Shown here piece by piece: positions 8,557-19,204 of a stretch of 59,102 nucleotides of DNA (its first letter is position 1; the number at the start of each line of letters is the position of its first letter). The DNA comes from Planctomycetaceae bacterium (GTDB lineage: Bacteria > Planctomycetota > Planctomycetia > Planctomycetales > Planctomycetaceae). Location: the NCBI GenBank assembly GCA_028284145.1, contig JANQSH010000004.1, forward strand, positions 1-59,102. The letters are read 5' to 3'. The translations under genes were made by a program, and so were the position numbers. A model generated the notes under the pieces. The model was not told the origin of the DNA. It did not search any database and saw nothing but the letters and a program-made list of their open reading frames with translations.

Positions 8557-11215
8557 AAAAACCCAGGAACATCAGTCCGCTGGAATTGTCGGAGGAAATC
8601 GTCATCTGCGCCTTCAGTACCTGTTGAATGCGGGTTTGCATATCCTGCAGATGCGCATGGCTGTAGTCATCCAGCTTCATTTTTTCGTTCTTGAGCAGAG
8701 CCGTGATTTGGCCATCCAGTTTTTTCAGATGGTACCGGGCCAGTGTTTTGGCATCAGCCGGTGCGGATCCCTTGCCTGTGACGAGTCCCGAATACTTGTC
8801 AATCACAGAACGCTGAAGGTTCCGGCGGAAACCTGTGATGTACGGCTTGCGGTTGCTGTACTCACCCGGCTTTTCGACACCTTTCCATTCAGAGAACACC
8901 GCATCGGTGATCCGCTGTATATGCTCAGCCAGCGTGTAAGCCTCCTCGTCTTCGGGAACTTTCAGTTCGTTATCCAGCAGACGTTCCAGAGTCGTCGAAT
9001 GTGTGAGTTGATTCAAAATCGTTTCCTGCTCCCGTTCAACATATTGATGGATCGGATAATCCAATCGCGTTGGCCCACTCGTTCCCCAGTGGCGCCAGCG
9101 TGACGCAGCGAGATAGTTCAACGTATTCGCACTGTATTCCGGCGATGCCAATACCGTACTGGCGAGCAATTCCATCGCTTCGCGCTGGTCTTCGGCCTTC
9201 ACGACCACGAACGGAGGCCGGGCTCCCTTGTCACCTTTGTGATCGCGATGCACATAGACACCGCCGATGTATCGCGAGGCAAACTGTGCCGACTGCCAGT
9301 ATTCGCGGAACAGCATATTGAAGGCTCGACGAGCACGGGTATAGTTCTGTCCTTCGTCAACCGAGCGTTCCACTACTTTGGGAATGAGTTCGGTCGCAAT
9401 CTTCATCTGCCGAGCGGCGAAGTCGACGGTGTTTTCCCCCAGGTCGAATCGGTTCACCAGCGGGTCGGATGTCGCCGTGTCTTCATCGGTGGCATAGTCG
9501 TGTCCCGGCTCATTGCACCGCGACGCGATTTTTTTCAGTTCTTCCTCTTCCTTCGATGCGATCTGTTTGTAGCCATATTCAATCGCCCAGATATCGTAAG
9601 GGCCGATGGTCCTGGAATAGTAGCGTCCCTGTTTCTCACCAGGAGCCACAATGTTCGCCGGTGCATAATCCATCACACTGGCGATGGTGCTGAAATCCTC
9701 GCTGTCGTTGATCTCATCGAGGCTCTTCCAGGCACTCGCTTTGAAGTTATGACGCAAGCCGAGCGTATGCCCTACTTCATGCATCACCACTTCTTTCAGG
9801 GCCTGTTCGACAAACTCTTCCGGCAGTTCCCCGGTTGCGGAAGTCAATCCCTGCCCCAACAACGCGGCGGCCGAGAAGCCCATTTGATGCTGCATGCCGA
9901 CACACAATCTGCAGGCCTGATTGTGGCGGTGATGATGATGCGGACGACCGAAGGGTATGGGCGATTCTAGTCCGACCATGTTTCGCACGTTCGTCAACGC
10001 TTTGGGGGCCTTGCCGGAAAACGTTTCAAAATCTTCACGCCAGTACTTCAGCCAACTGGCATCGAAAATGATGTCGGCATCGAGAATCTGACCAGTCAGT
10101 GGATTGACCCGTGACGGTCCCATGGCAAATGTTCGCTCGGAAGTAATCCAGCGGAACGTGTTGTAGCGAATATCTTCCGGGTCCCACGTATCGTCATCGC
10201 GCTGCTGCCGCACTTCGATTGCGTGCGAGAAACCAATCTTCTCATAGGCTTTGTTCCATTCCTCGATTCCATCACGAACAATCGGTCGTAACCGGACCGG
10301 GACCGTCTTCTCGATGTAGAAAATGATTGGCTCTTTGGGCGGGGAGAGCTTCGCTTTCGCATCGGCTTTCTGCAAATCCCAACGGTTGATATACCGTACG
10401 AATTGCTCGTCGTCCTTGTCGTCTGAAAAATCCTTGATCACCGTGAGGAAATAGCCGATGCGGTCATCGGCAATGCGCGGCTTGTAACTGTTCTTCGGCA
10501 ACTCGCTGATGCTGTAATGCACGTTCACCTGCATGCCACGCGGGTCGGCGACGGTTTCGATATCGGCCGTTCCTGAGTAAACGGCAGCAACCTGCAGTTC
10601 CACATTCCTGGGATAGGCTTTGACTTTGGCCCACGTTGATCGATCAGCGGCAAACCGTGCCCCACCCAGTGAGCGACCGATTTTCTGATCATCGCTCATA
10701 AAAATGCGTGTCATATCGACGAGATCCCCGCCATTGGCCGTCGTCAGAATCGGTAACGCGTATAACACGCTGTCACTGTAGGCAAGTTTGACCGCTTTCT
10801 CTTCGGGAGAGCCAGACTTGGCCCGGTAGCGAACGTTCCGTTCCAGCACGTGGATCTTCTTGCCCACTTTTTTGAATCGCCAGAGCGAATCGTTCCAGGT
10901 CATCCCGCCGAGAATGCTGCCGACGCTCACTCCTTTGGCGATGGAGGAGAGGACGATGTAATCCTTATTAAGTTGCGTCGACTTCAAGTGCAGATACAGC
11001 TTCTGCTCGCTGTGATACAGATTCCACATACCGTCGACCTTTTTCATGTCTTTGGTCAACGTGTCAAATTTGGATGGAGTCGATTTCGTTGTGGAGGATT
11101 TTGACTCCGTTGTTTTGGAATCGGTCTTGGCGGGGGGATCGTCCGCGTGAATTACACTGGTAAAAAAGAACAATGCCAAGGCGACAACGCCAACGCGATG
11201 AAGCGAAAATGCCAT
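8555..11215 (-). CDS. Secreted zinc-dependent metalloprotease (DUF5117/DUF4953 type)
   Basis: 886 residues; the ATG at 11215 is preceded by CTGGAG six bases upstream and opens a signal peptide (LHRVGVVALALFFFTSVIHA). A Lys/Ser/Thr linker leads into the domain that usually precedes the protease in this family, and the catalytic site HEVGHTLGLRHNF gives zinc ligands His479, His483 and His489 with Glu480. A His-rich stretch (PHHHHRHNQACRLC) precedes it. The long C-terminal domain is typical of the family. Likely exported and degrades peptides or proteins outside the cytoplasm; the substrate is unknown. The stop codon is shared with a 100-bp repeat element. Confidence 0.85.
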   Translation of the reverse strand: MAFSLHRVGVVALALFFFTSVIHADDPPAKTDSKTTESKSSTTKSTPSKFDTLTKDMKKVDGMWNLYHSEQKLYLHLKSTQLNKDYIVLSSIAKGVSVGSILGGMTWNDSLWRFKKVGKKIHVLERNVRYRAKSGSPEEKAVKLAYSDSVLYALPILTTANGGDLVDMTRIFMSDDQKIGRSLGGARFAADRSTWAKVKAYPRNVELQVAAVYSGTADIETVADPRGMQVNVHYSISELPKNSYKPRIADDRIGYFLTVIKDFSDDKDDEQFVRYINRWDLQKADAKAKLSPPKEPIIFYIEKTVPVRLRPIVRDGIEEWNKAYEKIGFSHAIEVRQQRDDDTWDPEDIRYNTFRWITSERTFAMGPSRVNPLTGQILDADIIFDASWLKYWREDFETFSGKAPKALTNVRNMVGLESPIPFGRPHHHHRHNQACRLCVGMQHQMGFSAAALLGQGLTSATGELPEEFVEQALKEVVMHEVGHTLGLRHNFKASAWKSLDEINDSEDFSTIASVMDYAPANIVAPGEKQGRYYSRTIGPYDIWAIEYGYKQIASKEEEELKKIASRCNEPGHDYATDEDTATSDPLVNRFDLGENTVDFAARQMKIATELIPKVVERSVDEGQNYTRARRAFNMLFREYWQSAQFASRYIGGVYVHRDHKGDKGARPPFVVVKAEDQREAMELLASTVLASPEYSANTLNYLAASRWRHWGTSGPTRLDYPIHQYVEREQETILNQLTHSTTLERLLDNELKVPEDEEAYTLAEHIQRITDAVFSEWKGVEKPGEYSNRKPYITGFRRNLQRSVIDKYSGLVTGKGSAPADAKTLARYHLKKLDGQITALLKNEKMKLDDYSHAHLQDMQTRIQQVLKAQMTISSDNSSGLMFLGF

Positions 11216-11715
11216 TTGAATCTCCAGAACCGGAATCGTTAAACCTGATGCAGACTGCCATGTCTGTGCAGTCTTCCGTCCTTTAAGTTTACAAGGTGGG
11301 ATGCCACAACGCACTGTAACGTTGGATTTTTCGTGATGATTCGGGCGGCAACAAAGCTTCTCGCCCTGCTTTTTCCCGTTGTTCCGGGACGTTTCGCATT
11401 TGCGACATTGGGCAGCTTTTCGACTTCACGCAGAACTGGATCTGTACAGAAGAAAAGTCGGTATATTTCCACCACCACATGCAATCTGCCCAGTTTGGAA
11501 AAGACGATTCAAAGTGGGGAATCTGACATAACACTCCGAAGCCATACACGAAAATCCCGCAGACGCCCTGCCGGTCTCGTCACTGTGCAAAAGCGGGGAG
11601 TTGCTTGAACCTCATCCACAATACGGGCATACTCGCCGGAAAGGTTCGGGTTCTGCCTGAAATCACCAATTTGAGTCGAAAGCAGGCCGCCATATTGGCG
11701 GAAATGGAGTCCACA
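11216..11715. other. Divergent intergenic region
   Basis: 500 bp between the divergent metalloprotease and Nudix-like genes. Several short frames exist on both strands but none has family features or a convincing ribosome binding site. Presumably carries both promoters; none identified with confidence. Confidence 0.4.
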
Positions 11716-12321
11716 ATGACGATCAGCAATCAACAGGTTGAACATGTTTTGGTCGCCCCGACACTGCTTTTTCGTGAGATTGGGTATTTTCAGGGTTTTT
11801 GCGATAACCCCAAACCGTACCTGAACACCCTGTTCGACCCGAGTTACACCAGTTACCAGCCCCGTGATGCCGTCGAAGAGGATCCAAGCTATAAACAGCT
11901 CATTCCCTACTGTATTTTTCGTTGCAACGGGCAGATTTTTTCCTACACGCGTGGAAAAATGCAGGGCGAGCAACGGCTGCACAACAAACGCTCCATCGGC
12001 ATCGGCGGGCACATCTCCAGCGACGATGCCAAAGCCGTATCTCCTTACCAGGAAGGGATGTGGAGAGAAATCGAGGAAGAGGTTTTTCTCGACAGTCCTT
12101 ATCAGGAAAGCTGTGTTGGCCTGATTAACGACGACAAAACGGACGTTGGACAGGTCCATTTGGGAATTGTTCACATTTTTGAACTGGAAGAACCCAAAGT
12201 TCAACCCCGCGAAGAGTCGATCATACAATCAGGATTTGCCGATCCTGCGGATTATGTCGACCGTATCGAAGAGTTCGAGACCTGGTCACAAATCTGCCTG
12301 AGAAGTCTGATCCTGCAGTAA
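11716..12321 (+). CDS. Nudix-like predicted phosphoesterase (COG4112-like)
   Basis: 201 residues from the ATG at 11716, which has TGGAG six bases upstream; an in-frame ATG at 11704 is the alternative. The core has a Nudix-like signature: IGGHI (96-100), then Glu113, REIEEEV (117-123), where the Arg and Glu residues would bind the metal in a pyrophosphohydrolase. The loop between GGHI and the Glu is longer than the canonical spacing, as I recall for the COG4112 group. A downstream LGIVHIFEL strand and a C-terminal [10 protein letters not shown] helix complete the fold. Substrate unknown. Stand-alone gene. Confidence 0.7.
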   Translation: MTISNQQVEHVLVAPTLLFREIGYFQGFCDNPKPYLNTLFDPSYTSYQPRDAVEEDPSYKQLIPYCIFRCNGQIFSYTRGKMQGEQRLHNKRSIGIGGHISSDDAKAVSPYQEGMWREIEEEVFLDSPYQESCVGLINDDKTDVGQVHLGIVHIFELEEPKVQPREESIIQSGFADPADYVDRIEEFETWSQICLRSLILQ

Positions 12322-12578
12322 GTGGTTGTTCTGCAACATGTTAACGTTTCGCAATCACGGATGATTACGGCCCCATTCGCGGCCCAGCGGAATACTCAAC
12401 CTGCAACGATCACCACTTGAATCTCACAGAAGTCGCATGAAATGACTTGAGACGCACGATTCCGCTGCGTCGCTGTGAGTGAGGGGGGCTAAATGGGTTT
12501 GCCCCCTCACAAATCGACGTACGGAGTCGTCAGAAACAAGATGGAATTGTCAGAAAAAAGACAAAGGAGTGTCGAAAG

Positions 12579-13226
12579 ATGAAGGTCTCGTTGCGTGGTT
12601 GGGTTGTCATCGCGGCTTTGGTCGCCGTGGCAGTCGGTGCTGTTGCTGTTGGTGTCCCCATGTTGTCGGCTGCCCCGCCAGCGCAACAGGGCAATACTTT
12701 GAATGAAGAATCACTTGGCTGGTTGCTCGCCTCGATGGGTTTTGAACCCAAGAAAACAAACCAGCGTTATGATTTCGTCTTCAAAGCGAAACTGGATGGC
12801 GAAGAGTGGGAACTCTCGATGTCGTCCGTCCTGAGCAAAGATGGCAAATCGATCTGGATTATGGCCTGGCTCGATGAGTTACCCAGGACGGCCGAAGAAG
12901 TGCCCCGCACCGCATTGCTGCGTCTGCTGGCAGATAACGACAAAATGGGGGACGGTAAGTTCTTCGCTTACGTTCCCAGTAATCGTAGGTTCGTCCTGCA
13001 GCAGGTCATCCCGAACGAAAGCATCACTACCTCGAAATTCCGCTGGTCTGTCGCCAAGTTGGGTGGAAGTGTGATGGAAACTTACAATCACTGGGCCGTT
13101 GCCAACTGGAACGCCAATCCGTCCGGAACGCAAACCGTGTCGGGGGAAACTCCCGCGAAGCAGCCGACTGCTGCCGGTCAGCCGAAAACCGCAGCTCCGG
13201 AATTCAATCCAAACGGCCGCAATTGA
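12579..13226 (+). CDS. Exported or membrane-anchored protein, YbjN/secretion-chaperone-like fold
   Basis: 215 residues. Residues 5-30 form a signal peptide or anchor (WVVIAALVAVAVGAVAVGVPML). The middle (about 40-165) reads like a small alpha/beta domain: SLGWLLASMGFEP, YDFVFKAKLDGEEWELSMSSVLSKDG, RTALLRLLADNDKMGDGKFFAYV. This pattern is similar to YbjN or type III chaperone-like proteins, but the match is tentative. The C-terminus is a Pro/Ala/Gln-rich tail. A GGAG lies nine bases before the ATG. A 100-bp element begins two bases after the stop. Confidence 0.65.
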   Translation: MKVSLRGWVVIAALVAVAVGAVAVGVPMLSAAPPAQQGNTLNEESLGWLLASMGFEPKKTNQRYDFVFKAKLDGEEWELSMSSVLSKDGKSIWIMAWLDELPRTAEEVPRTALLRLLADNDKMGDGKFFAYVPSNRRFVLQQVIPNESITTSKFRWSVAKLGGSVMETYNHWAVANWNANPSGTQTVSGETPAKQPTAAGQPKTAAPEFNPNGRN

Positions 13227-13228
13227 CT

Positions 13229-13328
13229 GGAGCGTGTTACGCTCTTCCGTGGCGCGATGGACGCCGTTTGGTCTACAATTGCAGGCTCCCACGAGCGAAA
13301 TCCGTTACACGAAAAGGTAAACTGCTCT
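13229..13328 (+). repeat. 100-bp element, copy 2
   Basis: Starts two bases after the TGA of the preceding gene, same orientation. The 5' hairpin is GGAGCGTGTTACGCTC and the 3' end GCTCTA followed by TATA. Confidence 0.9.
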
Positions 13329-13372
13329 ATATAATATAATGTTGCTTCGGCGGTCACAGTCTGATTCGCGAA

Positions 13373-13413
13373 AACGCGATCGCTCTTCGTTGAGTGGTCG
13401 CGTTTTCTTTTTT
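13373..13413 (+). terminator. Rho-independent terminator
   Basis: Stem AACGCGATCGCTC (13373-13385), loop TTCGTT, stem GAGTGGTCGCGTT, followed by TTCTTTTTT. Probably ends transcription from the 12579-13226 gene, 45 bp after the 100-bp element. Confidence 0.75.
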
Positions 13414-13494
13414 GGTGTGCCAGATTTCGTGCCACACTGGGATGATGAAGTTCTCACGAAACCTGTATCCGACTTGATCAATTTTTAGCAAAAC

Positions 13495-13720
13495 GGCGAT
13501 TATGGTGGGGACCGCCGTTGCCTGCGTCCCGCGCAGATTCGTACATGAAATTTTCCCTCATACGATTCCTGCTCTGCCTTGGGCGGGATGCTTCCACCAC
13601 TGGTTGACCCCACAAAACATGTAGTGCAGAAACACGTTGGCCAACAGCAGCGAGAGGGGCGTCCGCTGTTCAGGTGGGCCTGCCCTGGCCCCATACTGTC
13701 TTATCGTAATATGGCCGGCA
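13495..13720 (-). mobile_element. Group II intron remnant: reverse transcriptase scrap plus domain V/VI-like end
   Basis: On the minus strand the reading TPLSLLLANVFLHYM (about 13665-13620) matches the conserved reverse transcriptase block usually read as PQGG...SPLLANIYLHYV. It breaks off after an HPAQGRAG stretch. At 13568-13536 follows a hairpin resembling intron domain V: GAATCGTATGA, GGGAAAATT, TCATGTACGAATC, with the GTAC bulge arm kept but the catalytic AGC triad replaced. A further GGGAC/GTCCC stem (about 13533-13505) fits domain VI. Most of the reverse transcriptase and the 5' intron are missing, so it is inactive. Confidence 0.6.
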
Positions 13721-13788
13721 TTCACTGGCGTGATTTCCATGTCGGTGGAAGCTACGATGGCGGCTTTCATTTTCCCGGAGGATATTGC

Positions 13789-14721
13789 ATGCCTTTACTC
13801 GGTGCCCACATGTCGATTGCTGGCGGTTATTACAAGGCGGTCGAGGCTGCAGCTGGTTTTGAGATGGACTGCGTTCAGATTTTCACCAAGAACAACAACC
13901 AGTGGCGGGCGAAGAACCTGACGGATGACGACATCGCCCGATTTCGTGAATCGCTGGCGGAAACGGGAGTGAAATCGCCTTGTGCCCACGACAGTTATCT
14001 GATCAATCTGGCAAGCCCGAAAGAAGAGTTGTGGGAGCGGTCCATCGATGCGTTCATTGTTGAACTGGATCGGGCCGAAGCGTTGGGATTGCGCGGCGTA
14101 GTGATGCACCCCGGCAGTTTTGTGGAGTCGAGCGAGGAAGAGGGCCTGGCACGCATCATCGAGGGGATTGACCGGTCACTGGAAGCCACCAGTGGCGACG
14201 CGGTGGAAATCTGGCTCGAAACGACCGCCGGACAGGGCACGAACCTGGGACATCGTTTTGAACACCTGGCGCATATCATCGATGGCGTGCAGGACAACTC
14301 ACGACTGGGGGTCTGTATCGACACATGCCACATTTTCGCTGCCGGTTATGCCATTCAGGAACGGAAGGATTATCTGGCGACGTTTCGCGAATTTGACCGC
14401 ATGATTGGTATCGACCGTATCAGGGCCTTTCATCTCAACGACAGCAAAAAGGAATTCGGGTCACGGGTTGATCGACACGAACATATCGGCGAAGGGTATT
14501 TGGGGATCGAACCATTCCGGCATGTGATTAACGATCGCCGGTTCGCCAGATTGCCCATGTATCTGGAAACACCCAAGGGTGAGCGGAATGGTCAGAAACT
14601 CGATGCAATGAACATCGCGACGCTGCGCAGCCTGGTCGACAAGGCATCATTCGGAAAGAAGGGTTCCGCAGCAAAGCCAAAAACGACGAAGACACAAGGC
14701 AAACGCCAGTCGAAATCCTGA
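13789..14721 (+). CDS. nfo: Deoxyribonuclease IV (AP endonuclease, endonuclease IV)
   Basis: 310 residues. The ATG at 13789 has GGAGG seven bases upstream and gives the typical N-terminus MPLLGAHMSIAGGY; the long upstream extension is discarded. Cleaves DNA 5' to abasic sites in base excision repair, using three zinc ions. Visible motifs in order: VQIFTKN, CAHDSYLINLASP, VMHPGSF (His ligand), WLETTAGQGTNLG (Glu ligand), CIDTCHIFAAGYAI (Asp/His ligands), FHLNDSKKEFGSRVDRHEHI, and LETPKG. The C-terminus adds a basic tail (KPKTTKTQGKRQSK), which could aid DNA binding. Confidence 0.95.
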   Translation: MPLLGAHMSIAGGYYKAVEAAAGFEMDCVQIFTKNNNQWRAKNLTDDDIARFRESLAETGVKSPCAHDSYLINLASPKEELWERSIDAFIVELDRAEALGLRGVVMHPGSFVESSEEEGLARIIEGIDRSLEATSGDAVEIWLETTAGQGTNLGHRFEHLAHIIDGVQDNSRLGVCIDTCHIFAAGYAIQERKDYLATFREFDRMIGIDRIRAFHLNDSKKEFGSRVDRHEHIGEGYLGIEPFRHVINDRRFARLPMYLETPKGERNGQKLDAMNIATLRSLVDKASFGKKGSAAKPKTTKTQGKRQSKS

Positions 14722-14751
14722 GCGGGAATATCAACAAGAACCGACCGCGGC

Positions 14752-16089
<1,338 letters not shown>

Positions 16090-16229
16090 CGACGTTGAAC
16101 TCGATAGGACCATCCAGCTTCGCAGGTACCGGAGGATCTGTTTTTGGATTGGGTTGTGGCTCGGTTGTCCGGGTGGCCATCCTTCACCACGTCCGGCACT
16201 CGCTGAACTTCATTTCGATGAAGGAACGA

Positions 16230-16778
16230 CTAAGGCGCGACTCGGAATAATGGCTGACCAAACTCGACCGCATCGCCGTTGGCGACCAGCACTTCCGTAA
16301 TCGTGCCGGTGCATTCCGCCTGAATCTGATTGAAGACCTTCATTGCTTCGACAATACAGACGACCGTTTCGGGTGTGACCTGTTGGCCCACCTTCACAAA
16401 TGCAGGGTCATCGGGAGTGGGCGAGACATAAAACGTACCGACTGTCGGACTGTTAATGGTTAATCCGCCCTCGCTGGCCGGCGTTGCAGGCGCGTCTTCA
16501 CCACGGGATTGTGTCGGTGCTGCAGGTGGTAGCGCAACCGCTGCGACCGGGGGAGGTGGTGGGGCAGGTGCTGCCGCCAGTTGGGGAGCTGCCGCCGGAC
16601 CACGACGCAATCTCAATCCCTGGTCACCACTTTTGAGATTGACCTCGGTAACGCCGTGCGCATCCATCATGTCCATCAATTCCCTCAGACTTTCAAGGTC
16701 GAAGGGTTCTGCGGTTTTCTTTTTCGTCGACGTGGATCGCGTTGTGCGTTTCTTTCTGGAAGATCCTTCAGCCGCCAT
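16230..16778 (-). CDS. accB: Acetyl-CoA carboxylase biotin carboxyl carrier protein
   Basis: 182 residues. Carries the biotin that shuttles carboxyl groups in acetyl-CoA carboxylase. N-terminal basic patch ([15 protein letters not shown]), a helical segment [16 protein letters not shown], an Ala/Pro linker (about 60-105), and the biotinyl domain with VEAMKVFN, Lys147 being the biotinylation site. The [17 protein letters not shown] thumb is typical of acetyl-CoA carboxylase carriers. Upstream of accC on the same strand, downstream of an Xaa-Pro peptidase, the conserved bacterial order. Confidence 0.95.
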   Translation of the reverse strand: MAAEGSSRKKRTTRSTSTKKKTAEPFDLESLRELMDMMDAHGVTEVNLKSGDQGLRLRRGPAAAPQLAAAPAPPPPPVAAVALPPAAPTQSRGEDAPATPASEGGLTINSPTVGTFYVSPTPDDPAFVKVGQQVTPETVVCIVEAMKVFNQIQAECTGTITEVLVANGDAVEFGQPLFRVAP

Positions 16779-17067
16779 GAATGGGTACCCTGTTCCGCTA
16801 CGTGATGATTTTTTGATTTGGATTCAACGACAGGTCTCACTCTGGAAACAACTCGCGACAGTGAGCCTGCATGAGCCTGCCAGCAAATCCACGTTCCGAC
16901 GGGATCGCCAGCAGCAGCCAGAGTTCAAGCGCAATGATTCACGCTCTGAACCAACACGACATTACCGGTTCGCTGATCAAATTCCAAATGAAACGACCGA
17001 ATTTCACCATCGAAAACGTCCAACATGGTGGTATTTGACCGGTTTTCGGGTGAATTCCACCTTTGCA

Positions 17068-18171
17068 TCAAAGTGCGACGATCGATTCTTCATAGTCGAG
17101 GGGAAGAGACGTGAGGACTTCGCAGCCGCCACGTGTGACCAGCACATCATCTTCCAGGCGAACGCCCCCAAATCCGGGGAGATAGATGCCGGGTTCGACC
17201 GTGACAATCATCCCCGCTCTCAACTCGGTGGAATCGGTGGGACTGAGGCGCGGATGTTCGTGGATCACGCGGCCAACACCATGTCCCAGACCATGACCGA
17301 AATTCTTTCCGTAACCAGCCTGGCTGATGACATCGCGAGCGATTTTATCGATATCGCAACAGCGCGCGCCGGGACGAATGGCTTCGATCGCGCGGCGATT
17401 CGCCAGCCGGACAACTTCGTAGATTTTCTTTAATCGGGCCGATGGCTTTCCAGTCGTTATGACCCGCGTGATATCGCTGCGATAACCAGAGAACGTTTCT
17501 GCCCCCCAGTCAAACAGGACGAAATCCGATTCGCCAATTGTCTTGCGGGTGGGGTGGGCGTGAGGCAAGGCAGACCTCGGGCCAACCGCAACGATCGATG
17601 GAAAAGCCACACCCGATGCACCGAAACCGCGCATCGTATGTTCCAGTTCATTGGCGACATCAATTTCCGTCTGACCCGAAGTGAGACTCGCTTTTATGAC
17701 CTCAAAGCCACGTTGAGCCATGTGAACGGCGCGGCGCGTTTCCCCGATCTCAAACTTGTCTTTCACCTGGCGGATCTTTTCGACAACGGAATCGACCGGC
17801 ACCAGTTCCAGCGACTTCATATCCTGATCAAGCCGTTCCCATTGCTGAAAGCTGGTGGTCTGGCTTTCAAAACCGAGTCGATTGATGCCCGCCTGTTTGA
17901 CGGTTCTGGAAACACTGCCATTCATCGAGACGGAAGACGTTCGGATGACGGCATCGATCTCGGGGCATTCCTCTTCTAACTGTGTGGAAAAGCGCGAATC
18001 GGAAATGATCACCGCCACGTCGGAACCAAGCAACAGAAAACTGTCGTCTCCGGTAAATCCCGTCAGGTAGGAAACATTGATCGGGTTCGTGATCAATAAC
18101 GCATCGGTGCCAGTCTTCTTCAATTGGCGCAACAGTTTTTGCCGACGATTCGCCGCACGTTCGGACGTCAT
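17068..18171 (-). CDS. Xaa-Pro aminopeptidase/dipeptidase (M24B)
   Basis: 367 residues from the ATG at 18171 (MTSERAANRRQKLLRQ), a usual N-terminus for the family; the longer upstream reading looks non-coding. Cytoplasmic two-metal peptidase that removes an N-terminal residue before proline. Metal ligands: two Asp in FDWGAETFSGYRSDITRV, His in HGLGHGVG, Glu in TVEPGIYL and Glu in VRLEDDVLV. The N-terminal creatinase-like domain is present (LTGFTGDDSFLLL). First gene of a minus-strand set with accB-accC, an arrangement known in many bacteria; the 290-bp gap to accB leaves co-transcription open. Confidence 0.9.
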   Translation of the reverse strand: MTSERAANRRQKLLRQLKKTGTDALLITNPINVSYLTGFTGDDSFLLLGSDVAVIISDSRFSTQLEEECPEIDAVIRTSSVSMNGSVSRTVKQAGINRLGFESQTTSFQQWERLDQDMKSLELVPVDSVVEKIRQVKDKFEIGETRRAVHMAQRGFEVIKASLTSGQTEIDVANELEHTMRGFGASGVAFPSIVAVGPRSALPHAHPTRKTIGESDFVLFDWGAETFSGYRSDITRVITTGKPSARLKKIYEVVRLANRRAIEAIRPGARCCDIDKIARDVISQAGYGKNFGHGLGHGVGRVIHEHPRLSPTDSTELRAGMIVTVEPGIYLPGFGGVRLEDDVLVTRGGCEVLTSLPLDYEESIVAL

Positions 18172-18346
18172 GGAAATTCCACAGATTCTTGAATAGGAAA
18201 CGATCAGTTTTCTGGAATAGCTGTGCCACCACCCTATCAGTTTCCGATGCAAATCGCACTCCTGCCGCGTACCTTGTTACAGGTTGGCAATATCGTTTTT
18301 TTTCGCTCATTGGCTTTACGTTGCCGACTCGACTAAAACAGGTGGG

Positions 18347-19198
18347 ATGGAATGGCTAAATGAAACCACAACGAATTTGCTTTCGCGACTGCTCGAAGAC
18401 CTGTCGCAGGGACAGGTCACGCTGCCCAAGGCGCTCGAGCAGCTTCGCCAGATTACCCCTGCTGCGACTGCAATGACGGATGAAGCGGCTGTCGATTTGG
18501 ATCGCCGTCGGCGATGCGGTTTGCCTGAAGTCGTTTACTGCAAAGGAAAAACGTCGAAGACGATCTGTGAGATTTTTGCCAGGCTGATGGAACATGGCGA
18601 GCCGGTTCTCGGAACGCGGATTTCGGAATCGCAGGCGAAAACCGTTATTGAGGCCTACCCCGACGCGAAACATAACCCAATCGCCAGAACTGTACGAATC
18701 GGTGCAGGACTGTCGAGTTCCACCCCGGCTCAAGTGGAAACAGACGCAGGCAAAGTTGCCGTCATTACCGCCGGAACGAGTGACCACCCGGTCGCCGAAG
18801 AAGCAATCGAAACGTTGAAGTGGATTGGTTGCAAAACCGATTTGATTATCGACGTCGGCGTGGCCGGTGTCCATCGATTGTTGGAACAGCGAACCCGATT
18901 TGAAACTTCCGACGCGGTTGTTGTGGTGGCCGGTATGGAAGGCGCTTTGCCTTCGGTCGTTGGCGGGCTGGTCGATTGCCCCGTTATCGCAGTTCCCACG
19001 AGTGTGGGTTATGGTGCCGCCTTCGGCGGATTGACCGCCTTGCTGGGAATGCTCAACAGTTGCTCATCCAATGTGACCGTCGTCAACATCGATGCGGGAT
19101 TCAAGGCGGGTTACGTCGCCGGATTGATCGCACGCCGCAGCCGAAAAATCGAGACGCCGCAGCCGAAAAATCGAAACAAAGAATGCCAGAATCAATGA
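18347..19198 (+). CDS. larB: Nickel pincer cofactor biosynthesis protein LarB
   Basis: 283 residues from the ATG at 18347. LarB carboxylates and hydrolyses nicotinic acid adenine dinucleotide to start synthesis of the nickel pincer cofactor of lactate racemase-like enzymes. The C-terminal half is the AIR carboxylase (PurE-like) domain: VAVITAGTSDHPVAEEAIETLKWIG, VVVAGMEGALPSVVGGLVDCPVIAVPTSVGYG, and a final NIDAGFKAGYVAGLIA. The N-terminal LSRLLEDLSQGQVTLPKALEQL helix pair is typical too. LarC, LarE and a LarA-like enzyme are not in the window. Followed by nnrD after six bases. Confidence 0.9.
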   Translation: MEWLNETTTNLLSRLLEDLSQGQVTLPKALEQLRQITPAATAMTDEAAVDLDRRRRCGLPEVVYCKGKTSKTICEIFARLMEHGEPVLGTRISESQAKTVIEAYPDAKHNPIARTVRIGAGLSSSTPAQVETDAGKVAVITAGTSDHPVAEEAIETLKWIGCKTDLIIDVGVAGVHRLLEQRTRFETSDAVVVVAGMEGALPSVVGGLVDCPVIAVPTSVGYGAAFGGLTALLGMLNSCSSNVTVVNIDAGFKAGYVAGLIARRSRKIETPQPKNRNKECQNQ

Positions 19199-19204
19199 GG
19201 TAAA

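Noticed and set aside
13229..13328. 100-bp element as a classical Rho-independent terminator
   Set aside because: A strong 5' hairpin exists but it is followed by TCTGTG or TCCGTG, not a T-run. A separate real terminator lies at 13373.
13579..13788. N-terminal 70-codon extension of nfo
   Set aside because: The extension lies over the group II intron relic in antisense; the GGAGG-preceded ATG at 13789 gives the conserved start.
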